Of a stretch of DNA of 64,000 nt, positions 35,947-49,700 are shown in pieces. How positions within the stretch are numbered: the first letter of the stretch is position 1; each line of letters starts with the position of its first letter. The position numbers and the translations under genes were made by a program. The notes under the pieces were generated by a model that was not told the DNA's origin, searched no databases, and saw only the letters and a program-made list of their open reading frames with translations. Source of the stretch: Cavia porcellus (lineage: Eukaryota > Chordata > Mammalia > Rodentia > Caviidae); contig NW_026947632.1 in NCBI RefSeq assembly GCF_034190915.1, forward strand, positions 1 to 64,000, written 5' to 3'.

Positions 35947-36272
35947 CCTACTAGTTAATGGCCTGTTAGAAACCCGTACAATGCGTACCACACCGCGATG
36001 TTTTTCAGAAACCTATCCTACATTGCCACTGCATGTTTCCTGACTTCCCCATGCTAAATACCCCTTGTCGCTTTTCTCCATCCCACATTGCCACTCACTG
36101 CCTATCCTCCTTCAGGCCCTCCGATTCACACCTCCCCGTGATGTTTTTCTCACTCCTGCTAGTTAATGTCCTGTTAGAAACTCTTACACTGCGCACCATA
36201 CCGCAATGTTTTTCAGAAACCTATCCTACATGGCCACTGCATGTTTCCTGAACTCCCCATGCTGAACACCCT
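35947..36272 (+). repeat. Extra monomer class M12 between M11 and M1
   Basis: The M11-like copy here continues CTACTAGTTAATGGCC and CCCGTACAATGCGTACC. It is followed by an extra monomer at about 36,065 with CCCTTGTCGC, CATCCCACATTGCC, CCTCCTTCAGG and CACCTCCCCGTGATG, whose second half is the M11 tail (CTGCTAGTTAATGTCCTG). The same M12 occurs at about 42,291, 45,819, 58,680 and 63,867. It looks like an M7/M11 hybrid that then became a stable HOR member. Confidence 0.8.
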
Positions 36273-37932
36273 GTGGCGCTTTTCTCCAACCTACATTGCC
36301 ACTCACTGCCTTTCCTAATTCACGCCCTCCGACTCAAACCAATATGTGATTTTTTCTCACTCCTACTAGTGAATGGCCTGTTAGAAACCCTTACAATGCG
36401 CACCACACCGCGATGTTTTTCAGAAACCTATCCTACATTGCCACTGCATGTTTCCTGACCTTCCCATGCTGACCACCCCGTGGCGCTTTTCTCCATCCTA
36501 CATTGCCACTCACTGCTTATCCTAATTCAGGCTTTCGATTCACACCACGCCGTGATGTTTTTCTCCCTCATACTAGTTAATGGCCTGTTACAAACCCTTA
36601 CCGTGCGCACAACACCGCAATATTTTTCAGAAACCTATCCTACATTGCCACTGCATGTTTCCTGAACTCCCCATGCTGACCACCCCGTGGCGCTTTCTCC
36701 ATCCTACATTGCCACTGACTGCCTATACTAATTCAGGCCCTCCGATTCACACCAACCTGTGATGTTTTTCTCACTCCTACCTGTGAATGGCCTGTTAGAA
36801 ACCCTTACAATGCGCACCACCCCAGGATGTTTTTCATGAACCTATCCTACATTGCCAATGCATGTTTCCTGACCTCCCCATTCTGACCACCCAGTAGTGC
36901 TTTTCTCCATCCTACATTGCCACTGACTGCCTATCCTAATTCAGGCCTTCCGATTCACACCACCCCGTGATATTTTTCTCACTCCTACTAGTGAGTGGCC
37001 TGTTAGAAACTCTTACAGTGCGCACCACACCGCAATGTTTTTCAGAAACCTATCCTACATTGCCACTGCATGTTTCCTCACCTCCCCATGCTAAATATCC
37101 CTTGGCGCTTTTCTCCATCCTACATTGCCACTCACTGCCTATCCTACTTCAGGCCTTCTGATTCACACCACCCCGTGATGTTTTTCTCACTCCTACTTGT
37201 GAATGGACTGTTAGAAACCCTTACAATGCGCACCACCCCGCTATGTTTTTCAGAAACCTATCCTATATTGCCACTGCATGTTTCCTGACCTCCACATGCT
37301 GAGCACTCCGTGGCGCTTTTCACAATCCTACATTGCCACTCACTGCCTATCCTACTTCAGGCCCTACAATTCACACCACCCTGTGATGTTTTTCTCACTC
37401 CTACTAGTGAATGGCCTGTTAGAAACCCTTACAATGCGCACCACCCCGCGATGTTTTCAGAAACCTATCCTACATTGCCACTGCATGTTTCTTGACCTCC
37501 CCATGCTGACCAACACTTGGCGCTTTTCTCCATCCTACATTGCCACTCACTGCCTATCCTAATTCAGGCCCTCCGATTCACACCACCCCATGATGTTTTT
37601 CTCACTCCTACTAGTGAGTGGCCTGTTAGAAACCCTTACAATGCGCACCACCCCGCGATGTATTTCAGAAACCTATCCTACTTTGCCACGGCATGTTTCC
37701 AAACCTCCCCATGCTGACCACATCGTGGCACTTTTCTCCATCCTACATTGCCACTCACTGCCTATCCTAATTCAGGACCTCCGATTCACACCACCCCGTG
37801 ATGTTTTTCTCACTCCTGCTAGTTAATGTCCTGTTAGAAACTCTTACACTGCGCACCATACCTCAATGTTTTTCAGAAACCTATCCTACATGGCCACTGC
37901 ATGTTTCCTGAACTCCCCATGCTGAACACCCT
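36273..37932 (+). repeat. 8-monomer HOR variant (1,660 bp)
   Basis: M1, M2, M3, M4, M5, then an M6/M9 hybrid, M10 and M11. At about 37,435-37,460 the M6 monomer (CCCTACAATTC, CTGTGATG) switches in GCGCACCACCCCGCGATG to the M9 ending (GATGTTTTCAG, TTTCTTGACC). M7, M8 and most of M9 are thus absent relative to the 11-mer. Confidence 0.85.
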
Positions 37933-40008
37933 GTGGCACTTTTCTCCAACCTACATTGCCACTCACTGCCTTTCCTAATTCACGCCCTCCGACTCAAACC
38001 AATATGTGATTTTTTCTCACTCCTACTAGTGAATGGCCTGTTAGAAACCCTTACAATGCGCACCACACCGCTCTGTTTTTCAGAAACCTATCCTACATTG
38101 CCACTGCATGTTTCCTGACCTTCCCATGCTGACCACCCCGTGGCGCTTTTCTCCATCCTATATTGCCACTCACTGCTTATCCTAATTCAGGCTTTCGATT
38201 CACACCACGCCGTGATGTTTTTCTCCCTCATACTAGTTAATGGCCTGTTACAAACCCTTACAGTGCGCACAACACCGCAATGTTTTTCAGAAACCTATCC
38301 TACATTGCCACTGCATGTTTCCTGAACTCCCCATGCTGACCACCCCGTGGCGCTTTCTCCATCCTACATTGCCACTGACTGCCTATACTAATTCAGGCCC
38401 TCCGATTCACACCAACCTGTGATGTTTTTCTCACTCCTACCTGTGAATGGCCTGTTAGAAACCCTTACAATGCGCACCACCCCAGGATGTTTTTCATGAA
38501 CCTATCCTACATTGCCACTGCATGTTTCCTGACCTCCCCATTCTGACCACCCAGTAGTGCTTTTCTCCATCCTACATTGCCACTCACTGCCTATCCTAAT
38601 TCAGGCCTTCCGATTCACACCACCCCGTGATATTTTTCTCACTCCTACTAGTGAGTGGCCTGTTAGAAACTCTTACAGTGCGCACCACACCGCAATGTTT
38701 TTCGGAAACCTATCCTACATTGCCACTGCATGTTTCTTCACCTCCCCATGCTAAATATCCCTTGGCGCTTTTCTCCATCCTACATTGCCACTCACTGCCT
38801 ATCCTACTTCAGGCCTTCTGATTCACACCACCCCGTGATGTTTTTCTCACTCCTACTTGTGAATGGCCTGTTAGAAACCCTTACAATGCGCACCACCCCG
38901 CTATGTTTTTCAGAAACCTATCCTATATTGCCACTGCATGTTTCCTGACCTCCACATGCTGAGCACTCCGTGGCGCTTTTCTCAATCCTACATTGCCACT
39001 CACTGCCTATCCTACTTCAGGCCCTCCAATTCACACCACCCCGTGATGTTTTTCTCACTCCTACTAGTGAATGGCCTTTTAGAAACCCTTACAATGCGCA
39101 CCACAACGGGATGTTTTGCAGAAACCTATCCTACATTGCCACTTCATGTTTCCTGACCTCCCCATGCTAAATATCCCTTGTCACTTTTCTCCATCCTACA
39201 TTGCCACTCACTGCCTATCCTACTTCAGGCCCTCTGATTCACACCACCCCGTGATGTTTTTCTCACTCCTACTAGTGAGTGGCCTGTTAGAATCCCTTAC
39301 AATGCGCACCACCCTGCAATGTTTTTCAGAAACCTTTCCTACATTGCCACTGAATGTTTCCACACCTCCCAATGCTGACCACATCGTGGCGCTTTTCTCC
39401 ATCCTACATTGCCACTCACTGCCTATCCTACTTCAGGCCCTCCGATTCACACCACCCCATGATGTCTTCCTCACTCCTACTAGTGAATGGCCTGTTAGAA
39501 ACCCTTAAAATGCGCACCACCCCGCGATGTTTTCAGAAACCTATCCTACATTGCCACTGCATGTTTCTTGACCTCCCCATGCTGACCAACACTTGGCGCT
39601 TTGCTCCATCCTACATTGCCACTCACTGCCTATCCTACTTCAGGCCCTCTGATTCACACCACCCCATGATGTTTTTCTCACTCCTACTAGTGAGTGGCCT
39701 GTTAGAAACCCTTACAATGCGCACCACCCCGCGATGTATTTCAGAAACCTATCCTACTTTGCCACGGCATGTTTCCAAACCTCCCCATGCTGACCACATC
39801 GTGGCACTTTTCTCCATCCTACATTGCCACTCACTGCCTATCCTAATTCAGGACCTCCGATTCACACCACCCCGTGATGTTTTTCTCACTCCTGCTAGTT
39901 AATGTCCTGTTAGAAACTCTTACACTGCGCACCATACCGCAATGTTTTTCAGAAACCTATCCTACATGGCCACTGCATGTTTCCTGAACTCCCCATGCTG
40001 AACACCCT
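37933..40008 (+). repeat. 10-monomer HOR variant (2,076 bp)
   Basis: M1 to M7, an M8/M9 hybrid, M10 and M11. The hybrid at about 39,386 begins as M8 (ACATCGTGGCGC) and becomes M9 (CCCCATGATGTCTTCC) within CCTCCGATTCACACCACCCC, removing one monomer. M6 is the CACAACGGGATG subtype. Confidence 0.85.
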
Positions 40009-42498
40009 GTGGCACTTTTCTCCAACCTACATTGCCACTCACTGCCTTTCCTAATTCAGGCCCTCCGACTCAAACCAATATGTGATTTTTTCTCACTCCT
40101 ACTAGTGAATGGCCTGCTAGAAACCCTTACAATTCGCACCACACCGCGATGTTTTTCAGAAACCTATCCTACATTGCCACTGCATGTTTCCTGACCTTCC
40201 CATGCTGACCACCCCGTGGCGCTTTTCTCCATCCTACATTGCCACTCACTGCTTATCCTAATTCAGGCTTTCGATTCACACCACGCCGTGATGTTTTTCT
40301 CCCTCATACTAGTTAATGGCCTGTTACAAACCCTTACAGTGCGCACAACACCGCAATGTTTTTCAGAAACCTATCCTACATTGCCACTGCATGTTTCCTG
40401 AACTCCCCATGCTGACCACCCCGTGGCGCTTTCTCCATCCTACATTGCCACTGACTGCCTATACTAATTCAGGCCCTCCGATTCACACCAACCTGTGATG
40501 TTTTTCTCACTCCTACCTGTGAATGGCCTGTTAGAAACCCTTACAATGCGCACCACCCCAGGATGTTTTTCATGAACCTATCCTACATTGCCACTGCATG
40601 TTTCCTAACCTCCCCATTCTGACCACCCAGTAGTGCTTTTCTCCATCCTACATTGCCACTCACTGCCTATCCTAATTCAGGCCTTCCGATTCACACCACC
40701 CCGTGATATTTTTCTCACTCCTACTAGTGAGTGGCCTGTTAGAAACTCTTACAGTGCGCACCACACCGCAATGTTTTTCAGAAACCTATCCTACATTGCC
40801 ACTGCATGTTTCCTCACCTCCCCATGCTAAATATCCCTTGGCGCTTTTCTCCATCCTACATTGCCACTCACTGCCTATCCTACTTCAGGCCTTCTGATTC
40901 ACAACCCCCGTGATGTTTTTCTCACTCCTACTTGTGAATGGCCTGTTAGAAACCCTTACAATGTGCACCACCCCGCTATGTTTTTCAGAAACCTATCCTA
41001 TATTGCCACTGCATGTTTCCTGACCTCCACATGCTGAGCACTCCGTGGCGCTTTTCTCAATCCTACATTGCCACTCACTGCCTATCCTACTTCAGGCCCT
41101 CCAATTCACACCACCCCGTGATGTTTTTCTCACTCCTACTAGTGAATGGCCTGTTAGAAACCCTTACAATGCGCACCACCCCGCGATGTTTTGCAGAAAC
41201 CCATCCTACATTGCCACTGCATGTTTCCTGACCTCACCATGCTAAATACCCCTTGTCGCTTTTCTCCATCCTACATTGCCACTCACTGCCTATCCTACTT
41301 CAGGCCCTCCGATTCACACCACCCCGTGATGTTTTTCTCACTCCTACTAGTGAGTGGCCTGTTAGAATCCCTTACAATGCGCACCACCCTACGGTGTTTT
41401 TCAGAAACCTTTCCTACATTGCCACTGAATGTTTCCACACCTCCCAATGCTGACCACATCGTGGCGCTTTTCTCCATCCTACATTGCCACTCACTGCCTA
41501 TCCTACTTCAGGCCCTCCGATTCACACCACCCCGTGATGTTTTTCTCACTCCTACTAGTGAATGGCCTGTTAGAAACCCTTACAATGCGCACCAACCCTC
41601 GATGTTTTTTAAAAACCTATCTTACATTGCCACTGCATGTTTCTTGACATCCCCATGCTGACCACACCATGGCGCTTTTCTCCATCCTACATTGCCACTC
41701 AGTGCCTATCCTATTCAGGCCCTCCGATTCACACCACCCCATGATGTCTTCCTCACTCCTACTAGTGAATGGCCTTTTAGAAACCCTTAAAATGCGCACC
41801 ACCCCGCGATGTTTTCAGAAACCTATCCTACATTGCCACTGCATGTTTCTTGACCTCCCCATGCTGACCAACACTTGGTGCTTTTCTCCATCCTACATTG
41901 CCACTCACTGCCTATCCTACTTCAGGCTCTCCGATTCACACCACCCCATGATGTTTTTCTCACTCCTACTAGTGAGTGGCCTGTTAGAAACCCTTACAAT
42001 GCGCACCAACCCGCGATGTATTTCAGAAACCTATCCTACTTTGCCACGGCATGTTTCCAAACCTCCCCATGCTGACCACATCGTGGCACTTTTCTCCATC
42101 CTACATTGCCACTCACTGCCTATCCTAATTCAGGACCTCCGATTCACACCACCCCGTGATGTTTTTCTCACTCCTACTAGTTAATGGCCTGTTAGAAACC
42201 AGTACAATGCGTACCACACCGCGATGTTTTTCAGAAACCTATCCTACATTGCCACTGCATGTTTCCTGACTTCCCCATGCTAAATACCCCTTGTCGCTTT
42301 TCTCCATCCCACATTGCCACTCACTGCCTATCCTCCTTCAGGCCCTCAGATTCACACCTCCCCGTGATGTTTTTCTCACTCCTGCTAGTTAATGTCCTGT
42401 TAGAAACTCTTACACTGCGCACCATACCGCAATGTTTTTCAGAAACCTATCCTACATGGCCACTGCATGTTTCCTGAACTCCCCATGCTGAACACCCT
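40009..42498 (+). repeat. 12-monomer HOR variant (2,490 bp)
   Basis: M1 to M11 in full order followed by the extra M12. M5 has a private one-base loss (CACAACCCCCGTGATG at about 40,903). The stretch from about 40,930 to 42,700 matches about 34,705 to 36,480 at an offset of 6,226 bp. Confidence 0.85.
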
Positions 42499-44158
42499 GT
42501 GGCGCTTTTCTCCAACCTACATTGCCACTCACTGCCTTTCCTAATTCACGCCCTCCGACTCAAACCAATATGTGATTTTTTCTCACTCCTACTAGTGAAT
42601 GGCCTGTTAGAAACCCTTACAATGCGCACCACACTGCGATGTTTTTCAGAAACCTATCCTACATTGCCACTGCATGTTTCCTGACCTTCCCATGCTGACC
42701 ACCCCGTGGCGCTTTTCTCCATCCTACATTGCCACTCACTGCTATCCTAATTCAGGCCTTCTGATTCACACCACCCCGTGATGTTTTTCTCACTCCTACT
42801 TGTGAATGGCCTGTTAGAAACCCTTACAATGCGCACCACCCCACTATGTTTTTCAGAAACCTATCCTATATTGCCACTGCATGTTTCCTGACCTCCACAT
42901 GCTGAGCACTCCGTGGCGCTTTTCTCAATCCTACATTGCCACTCACTGCCTATCCTACTTCAGGCCCTCCAATTCACACCACCCCGTGATGTTTTTCTCA
43001 CTCCTACTAGTGAATGGCCTGTTAGAAACCCTTACAATGCGCACCACAACGGGATGTTTTGCAGAAACCTATCCTACATTGCCACTTCATGTTTCCTGAC
43101 CTCCCCATGCTAAATATCCCTTGTCACTTTTCTCCATCCTACATTGCCACTCACTGCCTATCCTACTTCAGGCCCTCTGATTCACACCACCCCGTGATGT
43201 TTTTCTCACTCCTACTAGTGAGTGGCCTGTTAGAATCCCTTACAATGCGCACCACCCTGCAATGTTTTTCAGAAACCTTTCCTACATTGCCACTGAATGT
43301 TTCCACACCTCCCAATGCTGACCACATCGTGGCGCTTTTCTCCATCCTACATTGCCACTCACTGCCTATCCTACTTCAGGCCCTCCGATTCACACCACCC
43401 CGTGATGTTTTTCTCACTCCTACTAGTGAATGGCCTGTTAGAAACCCTTACAATGCGCACCAACCCTCGATGTTTTTCAAAAACCTATCCTACATTGCCA
43501 CTGCATGTTTCTTGACATCCCCATGCTGACCACACCATGGCGCTTTTCTCCATCCTACATTGCCACTCACTGCCTATCCTATTCAGGCCCTCCGATTCAC
43601 ACCACCCCATGATGTCTTCCTCACTCCTACTAGTGAATGGCCTGTTAGAAACCCTTAAAATGCGCACCACCCCGCGATGTTTTCAGAAACCTATCCTACA
43701 TTGCCACTGCATGTTTCTTGACCTCCCCATGCTGACCAACACTTGGCGCTTTGCTCCATCCTACATTGCCACTCGCTGCCTATCCTACTTCAGGCCCTCC
43801 GATTCACAGCACCCCATGATGTTTTTCTCACTCCTACTAGTGAGTGGCCTGTTAGAAACCCTTACAATGCGCACCACCCCGCGATGTATTTCAGAAACCT
43901 ATCCTACTTTGCCACGGCATGTTTCCAAACCTCCCCATGCTGACCACATCGTGGCACTTTTCTCCATCCTACATTGCCACTCACTGCCTATCCTAATTCA
44001 GGACCTCCGATTCACACCACCCCGTGATGTTTTTCTCACTCCTGCTAGTTAATGTCCTGTTAGAAACTCTTACACTGCGCACCATACCGCAATGTTTTTC
44101 AGAAACCTATCCTACATGGCCACTGCATGTTTCCTGAACTCCCCATGCTGAACACCCT
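42499..44158 (+). repeat. 8-monomer HOR variant (1,660 bp)
   Basis: M1, an M2/M5 hybrid, then M6 to M11. The hybrid at about 42,706 begins as M2 and switches at CACTGCTATCCTAATTCAGG to M5 (CTTCTGATTC, CTACTTGTG). The junction has one base fewer than either parent. M6 is again the CACAACGGGATG subtype; the unit from M5 to M8 matches about 38,810-39,450 at 3,943 bp. Confidence 0.85.
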
Positions 44159-46026
44159 GTGGCACTTTTCTCCAACCTACATTGCCACTCACTGCCTTTC
44201 CTAATTCAGGCCCTCCGACTCAAACCAATATGTGATTTTTTCTCACTCCTACTAGTGAATGGCCTGCTAGAAACCCTTACAATTCGCACCACACCGCGAT
44301 GTTTTTCAGAAACCTATCCTACATTGCCACTGCATGTTTCCTGACCTTCCCATGCTGACCACCCCGTGGCGCTTTTATCCATCCTACATTGCCACTCACT
44401 GCTTATCCTAATTCAGGCTTTCGATTCACACCACGCCGTGATGTTTTTCTCCCTCATACTAGTTAATGGCCTGTTACAAACCCTTACAGTGCGCACAACA
44501 CCGTAATGTTTTTCAGAAACCTATCCTACATTGCCACTGCATGTTTCCTGAACTCCCCATGCTGACCACCCCGTGGCGCTTTCTCCATCCTACATTGCCA
44601 CTGACTGCCTATACTAATTCAGGCCCTCTGATTCACACCAACCTGTGATGTTTTTCTCACTCCTACCTGTGAATGGCCTGTTAGAAACCCTTACAATGCG
44701 CACCACCCCACGATGTTTTTCATAAACCTATCCTACATTGCCACTGCATGTTTCCTGACCTCCCCATTCTGAACACCCAGTAGTGCTTTTCTCCATCCTA
44801 CATTGCCACTCACTGCCTATCCTAATTCAGGCCTTCCGATTCACACCACCCCGTGATATTTTTCTCACTCCTACTAGTGAGTGGCCTGTTAGAAACTCTT
44901 ACAGTGCGCACCACCCCGCGATGTTTTTCAGAAACCTTTCCTACATTGCACTGAATGTTTCCAGACCTCCCCATGCTGATCACATCGTGGCGCTTTTCTC
45001 CATCCTACATTGCCACTCACTGCCTATCCTACTTCAGGCCCTCTGATTCACACCACCCCATGATGTTTTTCTCACTCCTACTAGTGAATGGCCTGTTAGA
45101 AACCCTTACAATGCGCACCACCCCGCGATGTTTTTCAGAAACCTATCCTACATTGCCACTGCATGTTTCCTGACCTCCACATGCTGAGCACTCCCTGGCA
45201 CTTTTCTCCATCCTACATTGCTACTCACTGCCTATCCTAATTCAGGCACTCCGATTAACACCACGCCGTGACGTTTTTCTCACTGCTACTAGTGAATAGC
45301 CTGTTAGAAATCCTTACAATGTGCACCACCCCGCGATATTTTTCAGAAGCCTATCCTACATTGCCACTGCATGTTTCTTGAGCTCCCCATGCTGACCAAC
45401 ACTTGGCTCTTTTCTCCATCCTACATTGCCACTCACTGCCTATCCTACTTCAGGCCCTCCGATTCACACCACCCCATGATGTTTTTCTCACTCCTACTAG
45501 TGAGTGACCTGTTAGAAACCCTTACAATGCGCACCACCCCGCGATGTATTTCAGAAACCTATCCTACTTTGCCACGGCATGTTTCCAAACCTCCCCATGC
45601 TGACCACATCGTGGCGCTTTTCTCCATCCTACATTGCCACTCACTGCCTATCCTAATTCAGGACCTCCGATTCACACCACCCCGTGATGTTTTTCTCACT
45701 CCTACTAGTTAATGGCCTGTTAGAAACCCGTACAATGCGTACCACACCACGATGTTTTTCAGAAACCTATCCTACATTGCCACTGCATGTTTCCTGACTT
45801 CCCAATGCTAAATACCCCTTGTCGCTTTTCTCCATCCCACATTGCCACTCACTGCCTATCCTCCTTCCGGCGCTCCGATTCACACCTCCCCGTGATGTTT
45901 TTCTCACTCCTGCTTGTTAATGTCCTGTTAGAAACTCTTTCAGTGCGCACCACACCGCAATGTTTTTCAGAAACCTATCCTACATGGCCACTGCATGTTT
46001 CCTGAACTCCCCATGCTGAACACCCT
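44159..46026 (+). repeat. 9-monomer HOR variant (1,868 bp)
   Basis: M1, M2, M3, an M4/M7 hybrid, an M8-like monomer, a new class M13, M10, M11 and M12. The hybrid near 44,783 starts CAGTAGTGC and switches in GCGCACCACCCCGCGATG to ACCTTTCCTAC and TGAATGTTTCC; it also has one base lost in CATTGCACTG. M13 at about 45,194 has CTGGCAC, ATTGCTACTC, GGCACTCCGATTAACACC and CGTGACG. Confidence 0.82.
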
Positions 46027-46784
46027 GTGGCGCTTTTCTCCAACCTACATTGCCCCTCACTGCCTTTCCTAATTCAGGCCCTCCGACTGAAACCAATATG
46101 TGATTTTTCCTCACTCCTACTAGTGAATGGCCTGTTAGAAACATTTACAATGCGCACCACACCGCGATGTTTTTCAGAAACCTATCCTACATTGCCACTG
46201 CATGTTTCCTTACCTCCCCATGCTGACCACCCCGTGGCGCTTTTCTCCATCCTACATTGCCACTCACTGCCTATCCTAATTCAGGCCCTCCGATTCACAC
46301 CACCCTGTGCTGTTTTTCTCACACCTACTAGTGAATCGCTTGTTAGAAACCCTAACAATGTGCACCACACCGCAATGTTTCTCATAAACCTATCCTACAT
46401 TGCCACTGCATGTTTCCTGACCTTCCCATGCTGACCACCCCGTGGCGCTTTTATCCATCCTACATTGCCACTCACTGCTTATCCTAATTCAGGCTTTCGA
46501 TTCACACCACGCCGTAATGTTTTTCTCCCTCATACTAGTTAATGGCCTGTTACAAACCCTTACAGTGCGCACAACACCGCAATGTTTTTCAGAAACCTAT
46601 CCTACATTGCCACTGCATGTTTCCTGAACTCCCCATGCTGACCACCCCGTGGCGCTTTCTCCATCCTACATTGCCACTGACTGCCTATACTAATTCAGGC
46701 CCTCTGATTCACACCAACCTGTGATGTTTTTCTCACTCCTACCTGTGAATGGCCTGTTAGAAACCCTTACAATGCTCACCACCC
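46027..46784 (+). repeat. Transition: M1, M14, M2, M3
   Basis: An M1 subtype (GACTGAAACCAATATG, TTTTTCCTCAC), an extra monomer M14 (CCTGTGCTG, CTCACACC, GTGAATCGCTTG, TTTCTCATAAACC), then M2 and M3. The TTTCTCATAAACC and GAATCGCTTG features of M14 are common in the left 1-7 kb domain. This is where the 11-mer family gives way to the 15-mer family. Confidence 0.82.
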
Positions 46785-49700
46785 CACGATGCTTTTCAGA
46801 AACCTATCCTACATTGCCACTGCATGTTTCCTGACCTCCCCATTCTGACCACCCAGTAGTGCTTTTCTCATTCCTACATTGCCACTCACTGCCTATCCTA
46901 ATTCAGGCCTTCCGATTCACACCACCCCGTGATATTTTTCTCACTCCTACTAGTGAGTGGCCTGTTAGAAACTCTTACAGTGCGCACCACACCGCGATGT
47001 TTTTCAGAAACCTATCCTACATTGCCACTGCATGTTTCCTGACCTCCCATGCTAAATATCCCTTGGCGCTTTTCTCCATCCTACATTTCCACTCACTGCC
47101 TATCCTACTTCAGGCCCTCTGATTCACATCTCCCCGTGATGTTTTTCTCACTCCTACTTGTGAATGGCCTGTTAGAAACCCTTACAACGCGGACCAAACC
47201 ACGATGTTTTTCAGAAACCTATCCTATATTGCCACTGCATGTTTCCTGACCTCCACATGCTGAGCACTCCGTGGCGCTTTTCTCAATGCTACATTGCCAC
47301 TCACTGCCTATCCTACTTCACGCCCTTCAATTCACACCACCCCGTGATGTTTTTCTCACTCCTACTAGTGAATGGCCTGTTAGAAAGCAGTGCAATGCGC
47401 ACCACAACGGGATGTTTTTCAGAAACCTATCCTACATTGCCACTGCATGTTTCCTGACCTCCCCATGCTGACCACCCCGTGGCACTTTTCTCCATCCTGC
47501 ATTGCCACTCACTGCCTATCCTAATTCAGGCCCTCCTATTCACACCACCCTGTGCTGTTTTTCTCACTCCTACTAGTGAATGGCCTGTTAGAAACCCTTA
47601 CACTGCGCACCACCCAGCGATGTTTTTCAGAAACCTATCCTACATTGTCACTGCATGTTTCCTGTCCTCCCCATGCTGACCACCACGTGGCGCTTTTCTC
47701 CATCCTACCTTGCCACTCACTGCCTATCCTAATTCAGGCTTCCCATTCACATCACCCCGTGATGTCTTCCTCACTCCTAATAGTGAATGGCCTGTTAGAA
47801 ACCCTTACAATGCGCACCACACCGCGATGTTTTTAGAAACCTATCCTACATTGCCACGGCAAGTTTCCTGACCTGCCCATGCTGACCACCCCGTGGCAAT
47901 TTTCTCCATCCTACATTGCCACTCACTGCCTATCCTAATTCAGGCTTCTGATTCACACCACAAGGTGATGTTTTTCTCACTCCTACTAGTGAATCGCTTG
48001 TTAGAAACGCTAACAATGTGCACCACACTGCGATGTTTCTCATAAACCTATCCTACAATGCCACTGCATGTTTCTTGACCTCCCCATGCTGACCACCCCG
48101 TGGCGCTTTTCTGCATCCTACATTGTCACTCACTGCCTATCCTAATTCAGTGCCTCCGATTCACACCACCCAGTGATGTTTTTATCACTTCTACTAGTGA
48201 ATGGCCTGTTAGAAACCCTTACAATGCGCACCACTCCGCGATGTTGTTCAGAAACTTATCCTACATTGCCACTGCATGTTTACTGACCTCGCCATGCTGA
48301 ACACCCTGTGGTGCTTTTCTCCATCCTACATTGCCACTCTTTGCCTATACTAATTCAGGCCCTCCGATTCACACCACCCCGTGATGTGTTTCTCACTCCT
48401 AGTAGTGAATGGCCTGTTAGAAACCCTTACAATGCGCACCACTCCGCGATGTTTTTCAGAAACCTATCCTACATTGCCACAGCATATTTCCTGACCTCCC
48501 CATGCTGACCACCCCGTGGTGCTTTTCTCCATCCTGCATTGCCACTGACTGCCTATCCTAATTCAGGCCCTCCGATTCACACCACCACGTGATGTTTTTC
48601 TCACTCCTACTAGTGAATGGCCTGTTAGAAACCCTTAGAATGCGCACCAGTCCGCAATGTTTTTCAGAAACTTATCCTACATTGCCACTGCATGTTTCCT
48701 GACCTCCCCATGCTGACCACCCCGTGGTGCTTTTCTCCATCCTACATTGCCACTCACTGCCTATCCTAATTCAGGCTTCCCTATTCACACCACCCCGTGA
48801 TATGTTGCTCACTCCTACTAGTGAATGGCCTGTTAGAAACCCTTACAATGCGGACCACCCCGCGATGTTTTTTAGAAACCTATCCTACATTGCTACTGCA
48901 TGTTTCCTTACCTCCACATGCTGAGCACTCCGTGGCGATTTTCTACATCCTACATTGCACACACTGCCTATCCTAATTCAGGCTTCTGATTCAAACCACC
49001 CCGTGATGTTTTTCTCACTCCTACTAGTGAATCCCTTGTTAGAAACCCTAACAATGTGCACCACACCGCGATATTTCTCATAAAACTATCCTACATAGCC
49101 ACTGCATGTTTCCTGACCTCCCCATGCTGACCACCCCGTGGCGCTTTTCTCCATCCTACTTTGCCACTCACTGCCTATCCTAACTCAGGCTTCCGATTCA
49201 CACCACCCCGTGATATTTTTCTCACTCATACTAGTTAATGGCCTGTTAGAAACCCTTACAGTGTGCACCACCCCGCGATGTTTTTCAGTAACGTATCCTA
49301 CATTGCCACTACATGTTTCCTGACCTCCATAGCTGAGCACTCCGTGGCGCTTTTCTCTATCCTACATTTTCACTCACTGCCTATCCAACTTCAGGCCCTC
49401 CGATTCACACCAACCCGTGATGTTTATCTCACTCCTACTAGTGAATGGCCTGTTAGAAACCCTTACAATGCGCACCACCCCGCGATGTTTTGCAGAAACC
49501 TATCCTACATTGCCACTGCATGTTTCCTGACCTCCACATGCTGAGCAATCCGTGGAGCTTTTCTCCATCATACATTGCCACTCACTGCCTATTCTAATTC
49601 AGGCCCTGCGATTCACACCACCCCGCGATATTTTTCTCACTCCTACTAGTGAATAGCCTGTTAGAAACCCTTACAATGCGCACCACCCCGCAATATTTTT

